The position numbers were made by a program, and so were the translations under genes. Below the pieces are notes generated by a model. It did no database searches. It saw nothing but the letters and a program-made list of their open reading frames with translations, and was not told the origin of the DNA. A stretch of 64,000 bases of DNA from Streptomyces fradiae (GTDB lineage Bacteria; Actinomycetota; Actinomycetes; Streptomycetales; Streptomycetaceae). Position 1 is the first letter of the stretch; each line of letters begins with the position of its first letter. The DNA lies in NCBI RefSeq assembly GCF_041270065.1, contig NZ_CP065958.1, forward strand, positions 1,240,001 to 1,304,000, given 5' to 3'. This document shows positions 51,691-63,151 of this stretch, one piece after another.

Positions 51691-52022
51691 TGCGGGGGCT
51701 CCTTATCGCTGCCTGTCGACGAGCGGGGACCGCGGCGGTGCGTGGGCATGGAAAAGCAGGCCCACGGGGGAAGGGGAACCGCCGAGCAGGCGGTCGCCGC
51801 CACTCCTGGTACGGGGCACGAGCCTAAGGGGTGAAGCTTCGCACTCGTAATGCAGGGTTGTTGCGCACTGACGGATGATCATTGCGCACTTGCCGCACAG
51901 ACGGGGAAACATTGCGCTCCCCCGCAAAAAACGACACATCGGGGGCAATGCGCGGCCTCCCGTGACCCTTGACTCCTCAGGGCGTTTGACCCACGCTGCA
52001 CCCGCCCGAACGGAGGTCATCG
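51691..52022. promoter_or_regulatory. Divergent promoter region with repeated TTGCGCAC boxes
   Basis: About 330 bases. The octamer TTGCGCAC is found at 51861-51868 and 51882-51889, with a variant TTGCGCTC at 51912-51919 and the reverse form CAATGCGC near 51946. The same octamer lies before the davA-like gene. Spacing of about 21 bases (two helical turns) fits a Lrp-type multimeric binding mode. No gene was found here. Confidence 0.55.
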
Positions 52023-53042
52023 GTGAGCTGGCTGGATCCCGCGCCCTTCCTGCGCGGCACCGCGTGGCGGGACGGCGACCGCCCGGTCCGGGCCGACCCG
52101 GCCGACCTGGAGCGGCTGCCCCGGGACATCGCCCAGCGGGCCGCGCTGCCGATCGGGGTGCGGCTCGAGTTCACGGCGGCGCCGGGCACGCGGGCGGTGC
52201 TGCTGCGCTACCGCGCGGCGCTCCCGGCGCCCGGGGACGCGCTGCGGGCGCTGCGGCACGGCTTCGCGCTCTGGCAGGGCGCCCGGTGTCTGGCGGAGGT
52301 GTTCGCCGAGCCGGCCGAGGAGGGCACCGTACGCATCCGACTCCCGCCCGGTGGCGGTGAGTTCACGGTGCACCTGCCGGAGGGCCAGGCGCCCGTCGTG
52401 TGCGCTCTGCGGGCCGCCGGCGGCGGCCTGGCGCCCGCCCCGCGCCGTCCGCGCTGGCTGGTGCACGGGGACTCGATCACCGAGGGCTGGTGGTCGACCC
52501 GCCCGGCCCACTCGTGGCCCGCCGCGGCCGGCCGGCTGCTCGGCCTCGACCCGGTGAACCTCGGTTACGCGGGCGGGGCGCGCGGCGAACTCCCGCTCGC
52601 CGAGCACCTCGCCCGGCTCCCGGGCGACCTGATCACCCTCGCCTTCGGCACCAACTGCTGGGCGGCCGTGCCCTGTTCGGCGCCGCTGCTCTACGAGACC
52701 ACCCGGGCGTTCGTCGCCCTGGTGCGCCGCGGCCACCCGGACACCCCGCTGCTGCTCCTCTCCCCCGTCCTCCGCCCGGCGGCCGAGCACACCGGCAACG
52801 CCCTGGGCGCCACGCTCACCGAGCTGCGGGCCGCCATGGAGGCGGCCGTACGGGACCTGGCCGCGGCGGGCGACGGGCAGCTCGCCCTGCTGCCCGGCGG
52901 CCCGCTCCTCGGCCCCGAAGACCTCGCGGACGGCCTCCACCCCAACGACCGGGGCCACGCGCGGATCGCGGCGGCGGTGGCGGGGGCGCTGCGGGAGGCG
53001 GGCTTCGCGGGCCGCCCGGCGCCCGTCAGGCGAGGCGCCTGA
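52023..53042 (+). CDS. SGNH/GDSL-type hydrolase
   Basis: A 339-residue protein. The C-terminal half is an SGNH hydrolase: block I WLVHGDSITEGWWS with nucleophile Ser, the oxyanion Gly in LGYAGGARGE, block III Asn in LAFGTNCWA and block V DGLHPNDRGH with catalytic Asp/His. The N-terminal 130 residues are a beta-rich accessory domain found in related esterases. No signal peptide. Substrate unknown. Its last 17 bases overlap the convergent GNAT gene. Confidence 0.9.
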   Translation: MSWLDPAPFLRGTAWRDGDRPVRADPADLERLPRDIAQRAALPIGVRLEFTAAPGTRAVLLRYRAALPAPGDALRALRHGFALWQGARCLAEVFAEPAEEGTVRIRLPPGGGEFTVHLPEGQAPVVCALRAAGGGLAPAPRRPRWLVHGDSITEGWWSTRPAHSWPAAAGRLLGLDPVNLGYAGGARGELPLAEHLARLPGDLITLAFGTNCWAAVPCSAPLLYETTRAFVALVRRGHPDTPLLLLSPVLRPAAEHTGNALGATLTELRAAMEAAVRDLAAAGDGQLALLPGGPLLGPEDLADGLHPNDRGHARIAAAVAGALREAGFAGRPAPVRRGA

Positions 53043-53529
53043 CGAGGAAGGTGCAGGGGTCGGCGCAGTCGTGCCGGAGGCCGGCCTCGTCCGTGTACGC
53101 GTAGCGGTCGGTGTACGCCGTCACGGGCCCGTAGCCGAGCCGGGCGTACAAGGCGGCCGCCCTGGGGTTGTCGTCGCCCACGCCGAGGCCCAGGTGCGTC
53201 CGGCCCCGCTCGCGCGCCAGCTCCTCGGCGGCCCGGATCAGGGCCGTGCCGATGCCCTGGCCGCGCAGGTCCTCCCGTACGTCCAGACCGTTGAGCTCCG
53301 GGCAGCCGGCGAGCACCGCCTGCACCTCCGGCGCGGCACAGCCGTCCCAGCGGATCTGCCCGTTGCCGGCCGGCAGCCCGCCGTGCCAGGCGATCAGATA
53401 CGTGCCGTGTCCGGCCTCCTGGCGGGCGAAGCGGTCGGCGTGCCGGGTGGGCGCGCCCGGGGTGGGCAGATGACGGCCGAGCAGGGGCAGGTCCTCGGCC
53501 CGGCAGGGCGTGATCTCCGTACGGTCCAT
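53026..53529 (-). CDS. GNAT-family N-acetyltransferase
   Basis: A 167-residue acetyltransferase. The acetyl-CoA binding motif is LDVREDLRGQGIGTALIRAA (about 90-109), followed by LGLGVGDDNPRAAALYARLG and a Tyr-rich C-terminus. ATG 53529 is chosen as it starts the conserved region. The acceptor is unknown. It is upstream of, and separate from, the SGNH gene, with which it converges. Confidence 0.9.
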   Translation of the reverse strand: MDRTEITPCRAEDLPLLGRHLPTPGAPTRHADRFARQEAGHGTYLIAWHGGLPAGNGQIRWDGCAAPEVQAVLAGCPELNGLDVREDLRGQGIGTALIRAAEELARERGRTHLGLGVGDDNPRAAALYARLGYGPVTAYTDRYAYTDEAGLRHDCADPCTFLVRRLA

Positions 53530-53550
53530 GCGGCCGACCGTACGGGAACG

Positions 53551-53588
53551 CCGTGGGCCCCCGGGAAGGATTTCCCGGGGGCCCACGG
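53551..53588 (-). terminator. Strong hairpin terminator of guaB1
   Basis: A perfect 17-base-pair stem (53551-53567 with 53572-53588) and a 4-base loop, starting about 20 bases after the guaB1 stop on the minus strand and lying before the GNAT gene. Confidence 0.9.
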
Positions 53589-53608
53589 TGCGCTCAGATC
53601 GCCGCGGC

Positions 53609-55483
<1,875 letters not shown>

Positions 55484-55497
<14 letters not shown>

Positions 55498-55936
55498 CCG
55501 TGGCCACCTCCCGGAAGCTCTGGTAGTGGTCGTCCGTGTAGTACGTCTCCCCCTGCCGGCCGGTGACGATGCGCCGGGCGCCGCGGTCGCGTTCGCCGGG
55601 GGTCTTCACCGTGTACTCGTGGTAGTAGCCGCGCTCGCGCCGCGGCAGGACGCGCTCGAAGTTCGAGAAGACGGCGCCGTCCTTGGCGTACGGGAAGGGG
55701 CCGCCGCTCCTGATCAGGGCGAGGGTCCTGCGCGCCTCGGCCGGCAGCTCGGACTCGGGGACGACCGGGAGGCCGGAGGAGGCGGTGGGGCGGGTGGCGG
55801 GCGCCACCGCGGTGGTACGGGAGGGGGCGCCGGCCCCGGGGCCCGCGGCGCCGCCGGAGCAGCCGGTGAGCCCCGCGAGGAGCAGCGCGAGCCCGGCCAG
55901 GACGGAGAGCCCGATCCGGGCGCAACGCGTGATCAT
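55484..55936 (-). CDS. Secreted Sa-type guanyl ribonuclease, possibly a lipoprotein
   Basis: A 150-residue ribonuclease of the barnase/RNase Sa family. The N-terminus has a hydrophobic segment ending in a lipobox (LLAGLTGCSGG), so the protein is probably lipid-anchored. The catalytic domain has PFPYAKDGAVFSNFERVLP, catalytic Glu in GYYHEYTVKTPG, Arg in RGARRIVTGRQG and His in YYTDDHYQSFREV. It cleaves RNA after guanosine. Its 3' end overlaps the barstar gene, which protects the producer. Confidence 0.93.
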
Positions 55937-56024
55937 GCCCCGATGCTGCCACCGCCCCGCCCCGGCGGCGTGCCGGTACGGGGCGGAGGGCGGCGGCGTG
56001 TCGGCCGGCGGCCGTCGGGGTCGG

Positions 56025-57074
56025 TCAGCGGCCGTCCGGGTCCGCGCGGTCGAGGGCCGGGCGCGGGCCGGGGGTGAATTCGCTGAGCAGGAAGTCGGCG
56101 GCCGAGCGGTCGGTCACCAGGCTGGTGACCAGGCCGGAGCGGAGCACCGCTCCGATCGCCGCCGCCTTGCGCTGGCCGCCTGCGATGGCGACCACCTCGG
56201 GAATCCGGCGCAGCCGGTCCGCCTCGACGGTGATGCAGCGCTCGCCGAGGTCCCGGCCGACCCGGCGCCCCTCGGCGTCGAAGAGGTGCGCGGACATCTC
56301 GGCGGCGACACCGAGCGAGGCGTAGTGGGCGCGCTCGGCGTCGGACAGCATGTCGTGGACGGTGGAGATGCCCGGCTCCCAGGAGCCGATGGAGACACAG
56401 GCGACGGTGACCTTGTCGAAGTACTCGAAGGCCCGCGCGATGCCGGTCTGGCTGCGCAGCGCGTTGGCGGTCGCCGCGTCGGGCAGCAGCATCGGCGCGT
56501 AGATGGGGTGCGCCTCGCCGCCGGAGACCTGGGCGGCCCGGCGGACCGCCTCGACCGAGCCGCGCTCGGCCGTGCCCGCGTCGTACACACCGGTGAGCTG
56601 GACGACGGTACAGGGCGGCAGCCGGTCGAGGGCGGCCGCCATGTGGATGGTGGACCGGCCCCAGGCCAGGCCCAGGACGTCGCCCTCGGTGACCAGCTCG
56701 CCGAGCAGGTCGGCCGCGACCTCGCCGAGGTTCTCGGGGTCGGGCGACTCGTCCTCGCCCTCCGCCGGCGACTCGACGACCACGGCGTGCCGCAGCCCGT
56801 AGCGGGCGCGCAGCGCGTCGGAGCGCTCGGCGTCCAGCTCGGCCGGCACACGGATCTCGATGCGCACGAGGTCGCGCTCCAGGGCGGTCTCCAGGACCCG
56901 GGCCACCTTGAAGCGGCTCACGCCGAACTCCTCGGCGATCTGGATCTTGGACTTGCCCTCGAGGTAGAAGCGGCGGGCCATGGCCGCCGCCTGCACCAGC
57001 TCCGCGGGGCCCATCCGCAGGGCTGACCGTCCCGCCGACATTCCCGCCACCGCGATCTCCTCACTGCTGTTCAC
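56025..57074 (-). CDS. SorC/DeoR-type sugar-binding transcriptional regulator
   Basis: A 349-residue SorC-family regulator. The N-terminal helix-turn-helix is KIQIAEEFGVSRFKVARVLE (about 42-61). The C-terminal sugar-phosphate-binding domain resembles DeoR/SorC effector domains (VLGLAWGRSTIHMAAALDRL; VAIAGGQRKAAAIGAVLRSG). It lies upstream of, but not within, the rpe gene and is common next to rpe in Streptomyces. Effector and targets unknown. Confidence 0.92.
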   Translation of the reverse strand: MNSSEEIAVAGMSAGRSALRMGPAELVQAAAMARRFYLEGKSKIQIAEEFGVSRFKVARVLETALERDLVRIEIRVPAELDAERSDALRARYGLRHAVVVESPAEGEDESPDPENLGEVAADLLGELVTEGDVLGLAWGRSTIHMAAALDRLPPCTVVQLTGVYDAGTAERGSVEAVRRAAQVSGGEAHPIYAPMLLPDAATANALRSQTGIARAFEYFDKVTVACVSIGSWEPGISTVHDMLSDAERAHYASLGVAAEMSAHLFDAEGRRVGRDLGERCITVEADRLRRIPEVVAIAGGQRKAAAIGAVLRSGLVTSLVTDRSAADFLLSEFTPGPRPALDRADPDGR

Positions 57075-57251
57075 GTACGGCTGCTCAGCTGCCGTTGGTG
57101 GCGCCGGTTCGGGGCGCCGCCGCGGCTTGTTTCCACGTGCTGTTGTTCACACTCTCGACTCACCGTTCATCCTGTCAGATCCGGCGGGTCCTGAACGGCC
57201 GTGTCGGCGGCCCGACGGGCCGCGTTCACGTACCGGTGGGTCAGTGGAGGC

Positions 57252-57935
57252 TCAGTGGCCACACGCCCACGCCGCCGAGGCGGTCGCGGACTCGGCGCTG
57301 GCCCGCAGCGAGCGCACGGCCTCGGCCGGGTCGGCCGCCCCGTAGACGGCGGAACCGGCCACGAAGACGTCGGCGCCGGCCTCGGCGCACCGCTCGATGG
57401 TGGCGGCGGAGACGCCGCCGTCGACCTGGAGCCACAGCTCCAGACCGTGCTTGGAGATCAGCTCACGGGTGCGGCGGATCTTCGGCAGCATGATGTCGAG
57501 GAAGGCCTGGCCGCCGAAGCCGGGCTCGACCGTCATGATCAGGAGCATGTCGAGCTCCGGCAGCAGGTCCTCGAACGGCTCGATCGGGGTGGCCGGCTTG
57601 AGCGCCATCGACGCCCGGGCGCCCTTGGCGCGGATCTCCCGGGCGAGGCGCACCGGCGCGGCCGCCGCCTCCACGTGGAAGGTGACGGAGCCGGCGCCGG
57701 CCTCGACGTACTGCGGCGCCCAGCGGTCCGGGTCCTCGATCATGAGGTGGCAGTCGAGCGGGGTGTCCGTGGCCCGGCTCAGCGACTCGACGATCGGCAC
57801 GCCCAGCGTCAGATTGGGCACGAAGTGGTTGTCCATCACGTCGACGTGCAGCCAGTCGGCCCCGTCGACCGCCTTCGCCTCATCGGCGAGCCGGGCGAAG
57901 TCCGCGGACAGGATGCTGGGATTGATCTGCGCCAT
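57252..57935 (-). CDS. rpe: Ribulose-phosphate 3-epimerase
   Basis: A 227-residue TIM-barrel epimerase that interconverts ribulose 5-phosphate and xylulose 5-phosphate. Start [16 protein letters not shown] is canonical (ATG 57935). Active-site residues are in [38 protein letters not shown] and [11 protein letters not shown]. It is monocistronic by spacing. Confidence 0.97.
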   Translation of the reverse strand: MAQINPSILSADFARLADEAKAVDGADWLHVDVMDNHFVPNLTLGVPIVESLSRATDTPLDCHLMIEDPDRWAPQYVEAGAGSVTFHVEAAAAPVRLAREIRAKGARASMALKPATPIEPFEDLLPELDMLLIMTVEPGFGGQAFLDIMLPKIRRTRELISKHGLELWLQVDGGVSAATIERCAEAGADVFVAGSAVYGAADPAEAVRSLRASAESATASAAWACGH

Positions 57936-58068
57936 GTGCCAAGCCTGCCATGTTCTTGAGGACTTCTTTGCCGCGAAGCGGTGCGGATTGCGCGGGGGCC
58001 GCTTCACACCGGGGACGTAATGGTACAGACCAGTGGATTCCGCCGACAGTGACCGGCGGATCCGACTG

Positions 58069-59055
58069 TCACACGGCCGCGGAATCCGGACCGTCCGAAC
58101 CGTCCGGACCGCCGTCGAGGGGGGTCGTCACCGCGACCCGCACCGCGCCGGTGTCCGAGACCACCACCTGCGCGACGGTGTGCTCCCCGGGGTGGCCGGC
58201 GACGACGCCCGGGGCGCCCTCGGCCGTCGGCATGACGCGGACCCGCCATCCCGCGCCGACGAAGTACGCCTGCGCGCGGGCCACCGCCCGGGCCCGCTCC
58301 TGCTCCGGCAGCGGCGGGGTCGACCAGGTGTGGTGGACCGCCTCGGCCCCGGACGCGTCCCGGACCCGGCCGATGCCCTCCCCGGGCTGGGTGGGCGCCG
58401 CGCCCACGCCCAGCGCGTCGTAGATCCGGCTGGAGTGGCCGAGCGCTCGGCGCCCGGCGGGGTCGTCGGCCGCCGGCGACTCGAAGGCGGCGGGGTCGGC
58501 CGGGGCGGCCGAGGACTTGCCGGGCGGGAGGAAGCAGGGCGAGGTCACCTTGAGCGAGGCCACCCCCTCGCCCTTGGCGCGGTCCAGGACGCCGGTCACC
58601 GCGTCCATCCAGAAGTCGTCGGTCTTCGTCCGCATGTAGACCGTCGGAAAGGCACTGGACCAGTCGACCTCGCCCGAGGTGTTGTACGCGTAGCCCTGCT
58701 TCAGCCATGCGTCCCGCGCCTGCCGTACCAGGTTCTGCGCCTGGGCCCCGGGCACCCCGGTCAGCTTATAGATGAGGGTGACCTGCACCCGGTCGTCCGG
58801 GCCGTGGTCGTCCCTTGCGATGCAGGCGCCGACGGGCGCGCCGCCCATGCGCTCCAGGGTCGGCCGGGGCGACATGCCGTCGACCGCCTGCCCGATGATC
58901 TCCTCTGCCCGGTCGATCGCCTGCTGCTCGTTCATCACTACCTGCTTCGGTGCGTTTCCGCCGGTCTTCGGTCCGTCCTCCTGCGCCCCGCACGCGGTCA
59001 CCATGAGCGTCATGGCCAGCAGAGCGGCGGCAGGGATCACCTTGCGCGGTTTCAC
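58069..59055 (-). CDS. Lipoprotein of unknown function
   Basis: A 328-residue protein with a lipoprotein signal peptide ([20 protein letters not shown]; lipobox VTAC at about residue 22). The mature part has no recognised domain; visible text includes [20 protein letters not shown] and a stretch of two similar halves. GTG 59055 follows GGAGG by 6 bases and overlaps the stop of the alpha/beta hydrolase gene (GTGA), so it is the third gene of a coupled trio with a WXG-like protein and the hydrolase. Confidence 0.83.
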   Translation of the reverse strand: MKPRKVIPAAALLAMTLMVTACGAQEDGPKTGGNAPKQVVMNEQQAIDRAEEIIGQAVDGMSPRPTLERMGGAPVGACIARDDHGPDDRVQVTLIYKLTGVPGAQAQNLVRQARDAWLKQGYAYNTSGEVDWSSAFPTVYMRTKTDDFWMDAVTGVLDRAKGEGVASLKVTSPCFLPPGKSSAAPADPAAFESPAADDPAGRRALGHSSRIYDALGVGAAPTQPGEGIGRVRDASGAEAVHHTWSTPPLPEQERARAVARAQAYFVGAGWRVRVMPTAEGAPGVVAGHPGEHTVAQVVVSDTGAVRVAVTTPLDGGPDGSDGPDSAAV

Positions 59056-60896
59056 AGTCGTCCTCCGGTCACGATCTTGCCCATGGTGCCGAGGGGCTTC
59101 TCGTCCCAGTACTGGGAGTGCGCGGGCATCATTTCCCAGTCCGTGCCCGGCAGCTTCCCGTCGGGGACCTCGAAGACCTGGCCCCCGAAGTCCTCGGAGG
59201 TCGGGTCGGTGCCGTGCACGATCGCGTCGCCGTCGAAGAAGGTGTCCCAGTACGCCTTCGGGCTGAGGTAGTCCTTGGCGAACGGCGGGGCGACGTTGAT
59301 GAGGTCGTTCTGCGCCGTGGCCGCGAAGACATGGTCCGGCGGGATGTTCAGGTCCTTGGCGTGGTCCACTCCGACGCCCGGACTGCCCACCATGATCGCG
59401 TTGTCGACCGGCAGGTCGATGTGCATCTCCATCGTCTCGCCCACCACCAGGGAGCCGTAGCTGTGGCCCATGAGGGTCTGGTTCACGCCGTTCGGGCGGT
59501 GGTTGGACTCCTCGAGCCCCTGGATGAAGTTGCCGAGCGGCTCCTTGGCGTTGTCGGCCCACTTGGTCTCGGTGGCGTCGGTCATGATGCCCTGTGGGGC
59601 GTCGTAGCCGAGCCACACGATCGAGGCCGTCGAGTGGGCGGCGTCCTGGCGCTCCGCCTCCGCCTGGAGCGCCACCGCCCGGTCCATGTCACCGCCGATC
59701 GACTCCAGCTTGGCGAACGTCCCGGGCACGTACGTCACCACGTTGTCGGCGGTGTCCGGGTTGCCGATGGAGACGATCGCGCGGCCCATGTTGTCGCCGT
59801 CGAACCCGAGCAGATAGGGGCGGTTGCTCTCGCTCGTGAAGCTGTTGAAGCGGGACTGGATGGCGTCCATGCCCTTGTAGCCGTTCTCCAGCTTCTTCCG
59901 CTTCTCCTCCCACTCCTTCCACTCGTCCGTCGGGACCATCGCGCCCTTGACCTCGCGCCCGGTGACGGGGCTGATGTACGGCTTGTAGTGCTCCGGCTCC
60001 TTCTTGAGCCAGGCGTCGTACTCGATCTGCTTGGCGGCGCGCTGTTCGGCGAGCACGGTGCGGTTGGCGTCGTCGCGCACGTCCGAGGGGAGGCCGTCGA
60101 GCGCGCCGATGCTCGCGGGGTGCATGGATATGTAGGCCTCGCGCTGCTCGTCCGTGAGGCCCTTCCACCAGTTGGCGTTGTCCTGGGGCCAGTCGTTCTT
60201 GGGCGGCGGCTTGATCGCGTCGAGGTAGGCGTCGGCGGCCTCCCTCACGCCGCCCGTGTCCGCCGTGACGTCCGTCCAGTCCCGGTCGCTGACGGTCAGG
60301 TCGTCATCGGCCTTGAGGGCCCGTATCTTCGGCTCCCACTTCGTGTCGGCGTCCGTGGCCTCCTTGAGCGCGTCGGCTATCCGGTCCGCGTACCCGATGG
60401 CCTTGCCGTAGTGCGGGTTCGGGTGGATGTTCGCCGCCTGGCGGTCCAGGGCGTCGGAGGTGGCGTTGCCGCCGGGGGTGCCGGTCACCGTGCCGCCCTC
60501 GGTGTCCTTTTCCGCCCCCGGCTTGCGGCCGGCCGGATAGCTCACCGAGCCGTTCTCCGTCACCGTGCAGCCGTCCGCCCGGGCGTCCTCGACCGCCGCT
60601 TCGAGCTTGCGCTTGGCGGCCGCGAAGTCGTAGGCGAACCCGTTGAGGGCCGTGCTGATCACATGGCACTCGGTGAGGGTGTAGTGGAAGTTCTTCGCCA
60701 GGGCCTGGAGTTGCTTCTGCGACGCCTTCGCCGACTCGCCCGACAGCGACTTGCGCATGCCGGTGGCGACGGTGTTCTCGATGTGGCTCTTGGCCGCCTG
60801 GGCCGCGTTGCCGAGGGCGCGGTACCCGTCGGCGGCGCCCTCGAACTCGGTGGGCTTGAAGGCCTTGAGGGTGGCGTAGTCCATCGGCTCCGTCAC
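59052..60896 (-). CDS. Alpha/beta hydrolase (DUF1023) of T7SS-type gene group
   Basis: A 614-residue protein. The N-terminal 150 residues are helical and WXG-like (FKPTEFEGAADGYRALGNAA). The C-terminal 300 residues are a DUF1023 alpha/beta hydrolase with nucleophile elbow LMGHSYGSLVVGET, Asp in AQNDLINV and His near the C-terminus (AHSQYW or IVHGTDP). In Streptomyces such proteins are encoded beside WXG100-like genes and are thought to be ESX-type secretion substrates. GTG 60896 overlaps the upstream stop. Confidence 0.85.
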   Translation of the reverse strand: MTEPMDYATLKAFKPTEFEGAADGYRALGNAAQAAKSHIENTVATGMRKSLSGESAKASQKQLQALAKNFHYTLTECHVISTALNGFAYDFAAAKRKLEAAVEDARADGCTVTENGSVSYPAGRKPGAEKDTEGGTVTGTPGGNATSDALDRQAANIHPNPHYGKAIGYADRIADALKEATDADTKWEPKIRALKADDDLTVSDRDWTDVTADTGGVREAADAYLDAIKPPPKNDWPQDNANWWKGLTDEQREAYISMHPASIGALDGLPSDVRDDANRTVLAEQRAAKQIEYDAWLKKEPEHYKPYISPVTGREVKGAMVPTDEWKEWEEKRKKLENGYKGMDAIQSRFNSFTSESNRPYLLGFDGDNMGRAIVSIGNPDTADNVVTYVPGTFAKLESIGGDMDRAVALQAEAERQDAAHSTASIVWLGYDAPQGIMTDATETKWADNAKEPLGNFIQGLEESNHRPNGVNQTLMGHSYGSLVVGETMEMHIDLPVDNAIMVGSPGVGVDHAKDLNIPPDHVFAATAQNDLINVAPPFAKDYLSPKAYWDTFFDGDAIVHGTDPTSEDFGGQVFEVPDGKLPGTDWEMMPAHSQYWDEKPLGTMGKIVTGGRL

Positions 60897-61348
60897 CGGC
60901 CCTTCGACTGGCCGCCGACGGCGTCCGTGTCCGCGTACTGCTTGTTCAGCCGGTCCATCTCGTCCTTGACCGCGTCGTCGGTCGTCAGCACGTCGCGGCC
61001 GACCTGCTGCAGGATCCCCTGGAGCGAGCCGCACCGCTTGCTGACGTTCTCGGCGTACTTCTTCCAGGAGTCGTAGACGTCCTTCTGCGCGGCCGCGGTC
61101 AGACAGCCCGTGGTCCCGCCGAGCCCGGCCTGGCCGTCCTCCAGCTTGGTCAGCGCGGTGCCGATGGTCCCGCGCAGGGAACCGACCCCTTCACCGGCCG
61201 TGTTCCACGCCTTCTGGCTGGACTTCAGGCCGCCGGTCACCTGGCTCGGCCCGGCGTCCGGCTCGACCGGAACATGGTTGAGCTGCATGGCCGCCGGCTG
61301 CTGCCCGGCCGCCCCGGCCTTGATCTGTTCCCACTCGTCCCACGCCAC
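60893..61348 (-). CDS. WXG100-like small helical protein
   Basis: A 151-residue helical protein. Text such as SSQKAWNTAGEGVGSLRGTI and the long C-terminal helix around DVLTTDDAVKDEMDRLNKQY fits the WXG100/ESX-like or partner family. GTG 61348 is chosen because of a GGGGG 6-10 bases before it. It is the first gene of the coupled trio 61348-58069. Function: probable partner or chaperone of the DUF1023 protein. Confidence 0.75.
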   Translation of the reverse strand: MAWDEWEQIKAGAAGQQPAAMQLNHVPVEPDAGPSQVTGGLKSSQKAWNTAGEGVGSLRGTIGTALTKLEDGQAGLGGTTGCLTAAAQKDVYDSWKKYAENVSKRCGSLQGILQQVGRDVLTTDDAVKDEMDRLNKQYADTDAVGGQSKGR

Positions 61349-61470
61349 GCGAAGCCCCCGTCTCACCCATGTGGATCACCAGGCGGGCCACACTACATCG
61401 CAACCGCAACGCACAACTCACGGGTCCCCGCACCGGGGTTGGGGCGCGGACCGGAGCGGCCCGCGGACGC

Positions 61471-62919
61471 TCAGGCCGTGCGGCGGATCAGGGCGAGGTA
61501 CATCGCGTCCGTGCCGTGCAGATGCGGCCACAGCTGGACGTCGGGGCCGTCGCCGAGCGAGGGCACGCCGGGGAACAGCGGGCGGGCGTCGACGAGTTCG
61601 GCGCCGCCGGTCTTCTTCAGGACGTCGTCCACGACGACCCGGGTCTCGGCCAGGTGCGGGGAGCAGGTGGCGTAGCCGACCACGCCGCCGACCCGGACCG
61701 CGCGCAGCGCCTCGGTGAGCAGCCCGCGCTGGAGCGGGGCGAAGCCGTCGAGGTCGCCGGGGCGGCGGCGCCAGCGGGCCTCCGGGCGGCGGCGCAGGGC
61801 GCCGAGTCCGGAGCAGGGCACGTCCATCAGGACCCGGTCGAAGCTGCCCTCGCGCCACGGCGGGCGGGTGCCGTCGGCGGCGACGACCTGGTACGGGCCG
61901 GGGTTGCCGGCCAGCGCGCGCTCGACGAGCCGGGCGCGGTGCGGCTGCTTCTCGGAGGCGAGCAGCGCGGCGCCGCGCTCGGCGGCGAGGGCGCCGAGCA
62001 GCGCCGCCTTGCCGCCGGGGCCGGCGCAGCCGTCGAGCCAGCGGGTGTCGGGGCCGTCGAGGGGCGCGTTGGCGAGGGCGATGGCGACCAGCTGGCTGCC
62101 CTCGTCCTGGACGCCGGCGCGGCTCTCCCGTACGGCCTCGATGGTGCCGGGGTCGCCGCCCTCGGCCATCCGGAGCGCGTACGGGGACCAGCGGCCGGGC
62201 TCGGTTTCGGCGGCCTCGGCCAGCTCGGCGGTGGTGGCCCGGCCTGGCCGGGCGACCAGGGTGACCTCGGGCCGCTCGTTGTCGGCCGTGAGCAGCTCCT
62301 CGATGCCGGCCCGGCCCCCGCCGAGCGCGTCCCAGAGCGCGGAGACCACCCAGCGGGGGTGCGAGTGGACGACCGCGAGGTGGTCCTCGGCGTCGTCCTC
62401 GTAGGGCGGCGCGACCCTCGCCACCCAGGTGTCGAAGTCGTCCTGGGCGATCTTGCGCAGCACGGCGTTCACGAACTTGGCCCGCCCGTCGCCGAGCACC
62501 ACGCGGGCCAGCTCGACGGTGGCGGACACGGCGGCGTGGCTGGGGATCCGGGTGCCGAGCAGCTGGTGCGCGCCGAGCGCCAGGACGTCGAGCACCGGCG
62601 GGTCGACCTCGCGCAGCGGCCGGTCGACGCAGGCCGCGATGATCGCGTCGTACGTGCCCTGCCGGCGCAGCGTCCCGTAGACGAGCTCGGTCGCGAGCGC
62701 CGCGTCCCGCCCGTCGAAGCCCTCGTTCTTCTCCCGGGCCTTCTTCAGCAGCGGCGGCAGCACCAGGTTCGCGTAGGCGTCCCGCTCGTCCACCGCCCGC
62801 AGCACCTCGAAGGCCAGGATCCGGACCGGGTCCTTCTTGGGCCGCCGGTGCGGCCGGGGGGCCTTGGGGGACGCGCCCTTGGGGGACGTGGGGGTGCGGC
62901 GACGTGCCTGCTCGCTCAA
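61471..62919 (-). CDS. rsmB: 16S rRNA m5C967 methyltransferase
   Basis: A 482-residue RsmB. The N-terminal NusB-like RNA-binding domain (about 30-170; VRILAFEVLRAVDERDAYAN; GLG-type helices) is followed by the methyltransferase domain. SAM motif WLDGCAGPGGKAALLGALAA; the two catalytic Cys are in LMDVPCSGLGALRR and VGYATCSPHLAETR. It methylates 16S rRNA at C967. Located directly after fmt, the usual order in actinobacteria. Confidence 0.96.
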   Translation of the reverse strand: MSEQARRRTPTSPKGASPKAPRPHRRPKKDPVRILAFEVLRAVDERDAYANLVLPPLLKKAREKNEGFDGRDAALATELVYGTLRRQGTYDAIIAACVDRPLREVDPPVLDVLALGAHQLLGTRIPSHAAVSATVELARVVLGDGRAKFVNAVLRKIAQDDFDTWVARVAPPYEDDAEDHLAVVHSHPRWVVSALWDALGGGRAGIEELLTADNERPEVTLVARPGRATTAELAEAAETEPGRWSPYALRMAEGGDPGTIEAVRESRAGVQDEGSQLVAIALANAPLDGPDTRWLDGCAGPGGKAALLGALAAERGAALLASEKQPHRARLVERALAGNPGPYQVVAADGTRPPWREGSFDRVLMDVPCSGLGALRRRPEARWRRRPGDLDGFAPLQRGLLTEALRAVRVGGVVGYATCSPHLAETRVVVDDVLKKTGGAELVDARPLFPGVPSLGDGPDVQLWPHLHGTDAMYLALIRRTA

Positions 62920-62956
62920 AGGTGCTCCGCGTGACGAAAGAAGAGGTCGAACCTCC

Positions 62957-63079
62957 TCAGCCTACGTCCGCGGGCCCCTGCCGGGAAAAACGGCCGTGCC
63001 GGATCGCCCGGTCCCCGGCGGCGATCAGACACGTCACCGGCCGCGTGCCGCCGCCGTCCGCCTCGAAGGCGACGAGCAC
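62957..63079 (-). CDS. Possible small open reading frame after fmt
   Basis: After the fmt stop codon the same frame continues open for 64 codons to a TGA at 62959-62957, with protein-like text (EERAGIVRLVGEEPSVLVAF). The only start codon in frame is a GTG at 63079, which would give a 40-residue peptide beginning MLVAFEADGGG; I see no strong ribosome-binding site. It may be a decayed gene or chance, as GC-rich DNA has few stops. Confidence 0.25.
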   Translation of the reverse strand: MLVAFEADGGGTRPVTCLIAAGDRAIRHGRFSRQGPADVG

Positions 63080-63151
63080 GGACGGCTCCTCGCCGACGAG
63101 CCGGACGATCCCGGCCCGCTCCTCGGGGGTGGGCTCCCGGAACTCGGGGGC

